From contig JAHDEC010000003.1 of the NCBI GenBank assembly GCA_020629035.1, positions 124,001 through 188,000 on the forward strand: 64,000 bases of DNA. The letters are read 5' to 3'. The position numbers and the translations under genes were made by a program. This stretch comes from Saprospiraceae bacterium (GTDB lineage Bacteria; Bacteroidota; Bacteroidia; Chitinophagales; Saprospiraceae). The notes under the pieces were generated by a model. That model ran no database searches and had not been told where the DNA came from. It worked only from the letters and a program-made list of their open reading frames with translations. Below are positions 63,301-64,000 of this stretch, piece by piece (positions within the stretch are counted from its first letter, which is position 1; every line of letters starts with the position of its first letter).

Positions 63301-64000
63301 CTAGAAGGAGACTATACTTTATTTTATGTGGCTATAGAAGATTGCATTTTTGAAAAACCATTCATAGTAGATCCTATGACGGGCATAGAAGTCGAACTAT
63401 TTACGAAGGCTGCTTGTGTAGGAATGGAAAATGGAGTATTAGAAATCACCCCGATTAGTGGTGTGGACTTAGTCTTTGAATTAGATAACTCAGGCAGTAC
63501 ATTTACTGATCTCTTAGTATCCGGTTTAAACCCTGGTGAGCATCTACTAACTGTTCAAGATGCCCAAGGTTGTCTTTTAAATTTACCTTTTACGATTGAA
63601 GAAGTACAAGAAATCTTGGTCGATTACTTAGTAACTCCATCATGTGAAAATGACAGCACAGGAACCATAGAAATAATAGGATTAAATCCAGGAGATGAAA
63701 TAACCACGGCAGATGGAGAGGCCGTAGAATTATCCATGCTCGAAGGACTTCCTCCTGATATCTATAACTTTATACTTACTTCAGCAGAAGGTTGCCCATT
63801 CCCGTTCTACATAGAGATTTTGGCTACGCCACTGACAGATGTTGAAGTGACATCCACTCCTAGCTGTTTAGCGGAATGGTCTGGAAGTATCTTTTTGGAT
63901 ACTGCGGAAGATGATTTAATTGTCTTTGATAACCAATCATATCCTGCTGATTATACTTTTGAGGACCTTGCTGATGGGAGTTATGCATTTTTAATTATTC
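57346..64000 (+). CDS. Giant secreted adhesin-like protein (PKD, dockerin-like and SprB-like repeats), partial at window end
   Basis: ATG 57346 to the end of the window without a stop: at least 2218 codons, 3' end missing. Signal peptide (1-22, ending SLIAQ). Residues about 28-95 are a carboxypeptidase-regulatory-like domain, about 100-160 a dockerin-like motif (DVDLSNGVSSLDVVILENL, FPNAPSWRFFP), then long Cys-containing Ig-like domains. Three PKD units carry NWDFDDP, YDWDFGDP and YLWDFGDP near 1019, 1100 and 1185. Two LWSTG units (near 1272 and 1440), an SdrD/B-like domain (GMVYFDSNCNGIFDAQDYYL, near 1566) and seven SprB-like repeats (from about 1715) follow. A C-terminal sorting domain is expected beyond the window. 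Likely a gliding or attachment adhesin exported by T9SS. Confidence 0.8.
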   Translation, partial: MQSKYIFLIVFWILATASLIAQDCPDGEFRIKGKIESYCGFPVEGAIVELRYVTNNNTVWVSTDKSGCYDLGCFPANQDYSITVSEESNYLDGVSEADNELIRNHILGIDPFTNPFQLIAADVDLSNGVSSLDVVILENLITGQSTTFPNAPSWRFFPTELLEPTNPSTFIEFYSISNLDKDHLNLDWIGVKLGDVDCEENYGILTFLDDACVEQVDVVCSLVDSQAEQVVLEEYQFCIGDTTTISIDREAIDSIFGPNFYTYQVNLTNLGTIINQDDSNYTIVWDKLGNECICLTITTIDWTNDEVLEHHECLAFRVHEYGQLIIEEATGLEDSATICNGETITFEEVSGLSSDLKWYLDNGETYFGNELSLSFDIPGIYQLRVEDASACHCQLPSTFTIEVLPGETPYITCIGAICVVDTATYYSGILCDEYYWETSPNGNIVDGGNVGDAYISVVWSNNDDASLTLSTPGCLEDACSENVTQTIDVVGGIEDITGLEIVCWNDRSVYSIPLIDGVDYQWTVDDYGSIIAGQGSNTISVQWGDNYQPAQTSIHVAYENCALGCSSNSSLDVSILPKVDILGFNNIECQNQLVSLYSSITGLALDWTVTAPDGSTSFYPSVSFIDIVTLQFGTYLVSGHNPANTSCNSQVDISFESLVFDDIDLGYIQGPEPICKNYPSFYELSPANLLYDIHWTFIDGSLPPYELTGREVIMTWTTDGPYEINVHYEDPNTGCAGQTTMLVSVPDIQISSVDTSCIHSTSQYNIENTDGHVVQWQINPSQAGSFINTDNTSAEILWSIAGSHQLDVILCDVVKTVSVEVLPEPAINFNFDPQVCFGEDGTIELLPMLGQSMSVRDQDGLLIQQSSPLTVAPGIYTVEVTNEFGCIDSSHLEIVERQAVELNISSPGHSNSLCNNLAIYEMFSDVTPGVFTYQWFLDGLPIPGATGSSYSSSLEGTYQLVKTDIFGCSSESNVLIFARCTGGGGGTNNLDPVTLDFTNIECHDLTFEVVPPYNSTSFNWDFDDPQSNNNSATGIQVQHEFSKAGYYTVLAYGTDSPEIGVISITIPVVPDFYFEKTCPFDPVYFFDQSSFLPGETGFTYDWDFGDPASGVDNTSSLTNPTHIFSGEGNYTVSYTVSHSSGCSSTISREVNITDYENGQIVSTIVNCVGNSLSFSFSENTDGLEYLWDFGDPTSGVANNSNQVNPYHRFETAGVYDVSLSLTDPLVCTYVINESISIVDNTLTGTIAVSGSIPKCPDELITLSSSSADSYLWSTGETSQDIQIGESGIYTLTITNAEGCQYTPEAIAVTTIPIDELLICGTKIDPNNGTIKHCDSLTICQGEAFFLEVENYPGANFEWFDGTTGTELSYNALSSLPLGVHYIDVTVNLAAQNCIAALEPFKVTILPTPDAPKIENDNTLSCEGSLHRLSVTDPVEGLTYLWSTGDIGQTIETYASDVYFVNAINSSGCRVKSNEIIIHPLPKTPAWAGGCREVCFPVSYCINLQSDYQYTLIHNGVDEESIDNSASEIQFDEPGEYQIEVSSGDGCSNITDILSLAAIPEDQSVQGMVYFDSNCNGIFDAQDYYLEDVPVLLTIGNTTIASQLTDLNGAYQFTSISNSNMTVLIDTTGLDFVVGNSINIPLVFEDCIEAKNIDFPLQPACQISEEFVMLEVCKYEMAFYNAIGYQAGTIDTLSFQTAKGCDSLIIIEVSELPQPTVMYNLTHACSDENNGEIQIETSSEVELWELDGMMISSADIDDINLSMGPHQLIISSAQGCKDTLEFNIETIAEPDIELNTTSSCEFDESGSVSISNIGGTAISTGLEPNQLSDSKLLYDQLPPGMYTMYVEDSLACLYSYPFEILALEQAEISIDIQNSCEDQNLGSLSISLISGQAEFGLNDQTTFTDQLSYSDLPVGNHILYIHNINGCLDSLSFEINSIENPDLEVLIDVECDPILSANATIIGGDPSMSYSLNGLDYQAEPYFENLLEGDYTLFYVAIEDCIFEKPFIVDPMTGIEVELFTKAACVGMENGVLEITPISGVDLVFELDNSGSTFTDLLVSGLNPGEHLLTVQDAQGCLLNLPFTIEEVQEILVDYLVTPSCENDSTGTIEIIGLNPGDEITTADGEAVELSMLEGLPPDIYNFILTSAEGCPFPFYIEILATPLTDVEVTSTPSCLAEWSGSIFLDTAEDDLIVFDNQSYPADYTFEDLADGSYAFLII
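62488..64000 (+). repeat. Seven tandem SprB-like repeats of about 75 codons
   Basis: Each unit has an early Cys followed by a Gly-rich GS or GT strand (CSDENNGEIQI, CEFDESGSVSI, CEDQNLGSLSI, CVGMENGVLEI, CENDSTGTIEI) and a late G-x-Y/H strand then GC. The array continues to the window end, so the true number is larger. Confidence 0.65.

Overview
The window is a piece of an AT-rich chromosome from a member of the Bacteroidota, most likely a Saprospiraceae/Cytophaga-like marine or environmental lineage. The evidence is direct. Several secreted proteins end in type IX secretion (T9SS) type A sorting domains, and there are CHU_C/PKD/SprB-like adhesin modules. An OMP_b-brl_3 outer-membrane receptor is present, start codons lack Shine-Dalgarno sequences, and TAnnTTTG -7 boxes precede many genes. 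No rRNA, tRNA, CRISPR array, insertion sequence, prophage or integrase was found. Most of the window is ordinary housekeeping sequence mixed with secreted and surface proteins.

Layout. 0.1-6.1 kb: a FadR-type regulator, a secreted multidomain endonuclease I and small conserved unknowns (DUF937, DUF4272, DUF4375). 6.2-8.9 kb: a sulfur module, with a CstB-type MBL-rhodanese persulfide enzyme divergent from a two-gene YeeE/YedE transporter. 9.0-18.4 kb: a Receptor-L-domain secreted protein, a TonB-type outer-membrane receptor, an unknown secreted protein, a patatin, a His-rich lipoprotein, a coiled-coil protein and asd. 18.5-24.7 kb: a large lamin-tail-domain protein with an internal duplication, an EEP hydrolase, a GNAT acetyltransferase, a lipoprotein and a di-heme peroxidase. 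24.7-31.1 kb: phosphohexomutase, pcm, DUF1569, a short T9SS protein paired with a collagen-like/peptidase S74 fibre, and tadA. 31.2-41.5 kb: guaB, an SRPBCC protein, 3-methyladenine glycosylase, an MBL hydrolase, a serine protease, dnaE, two thioredoxin-fold proteins and a lipoprotein.

41.5-57 kb: a CotH-like spore-coat-kinase homologue with inserted Cys-rich repeats, then the rpsF-rpsR-rplI operon, whose S6 carries a helix-hairpin-helix tail. These are followed by a DUF4920 lipoprotein, a BioD-like/DRTGG protein, and an apparent operon of GH113-like hydrolase, panC, panD, YbhN-type membrane protein and hldE C-domain. A PHB-depolymerase-like esterase, a gene remnant, a T9SS protein and an ECF42 sigma/DUF1761/YCII operon complete the block. 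57.3-64 kb: the first 2218 codons of a giant secreted adhesin-like gene that runs off the window end with no stop codon.

The best leads outside standard annotation are two short transcription units in gaps. At 43996-44187 (minus strand) a -7 box, a 22-codon hydrophobic ORF and a T-tailed hairpin line up. At 35951-36150 (plus strand) a full -33/-7 promoter, a 24-codon basic ORF and a strong terminator line up. Also notable are two orphan T9SS sorting-domain remnants (52.8-53.1 kb and 56.9-57.1 kb), the S6-HhH fusion, the CotH insertion, and three genes whose -7 box sits only 3-4 nt before ATG. I see no clear new defence or mobile system.
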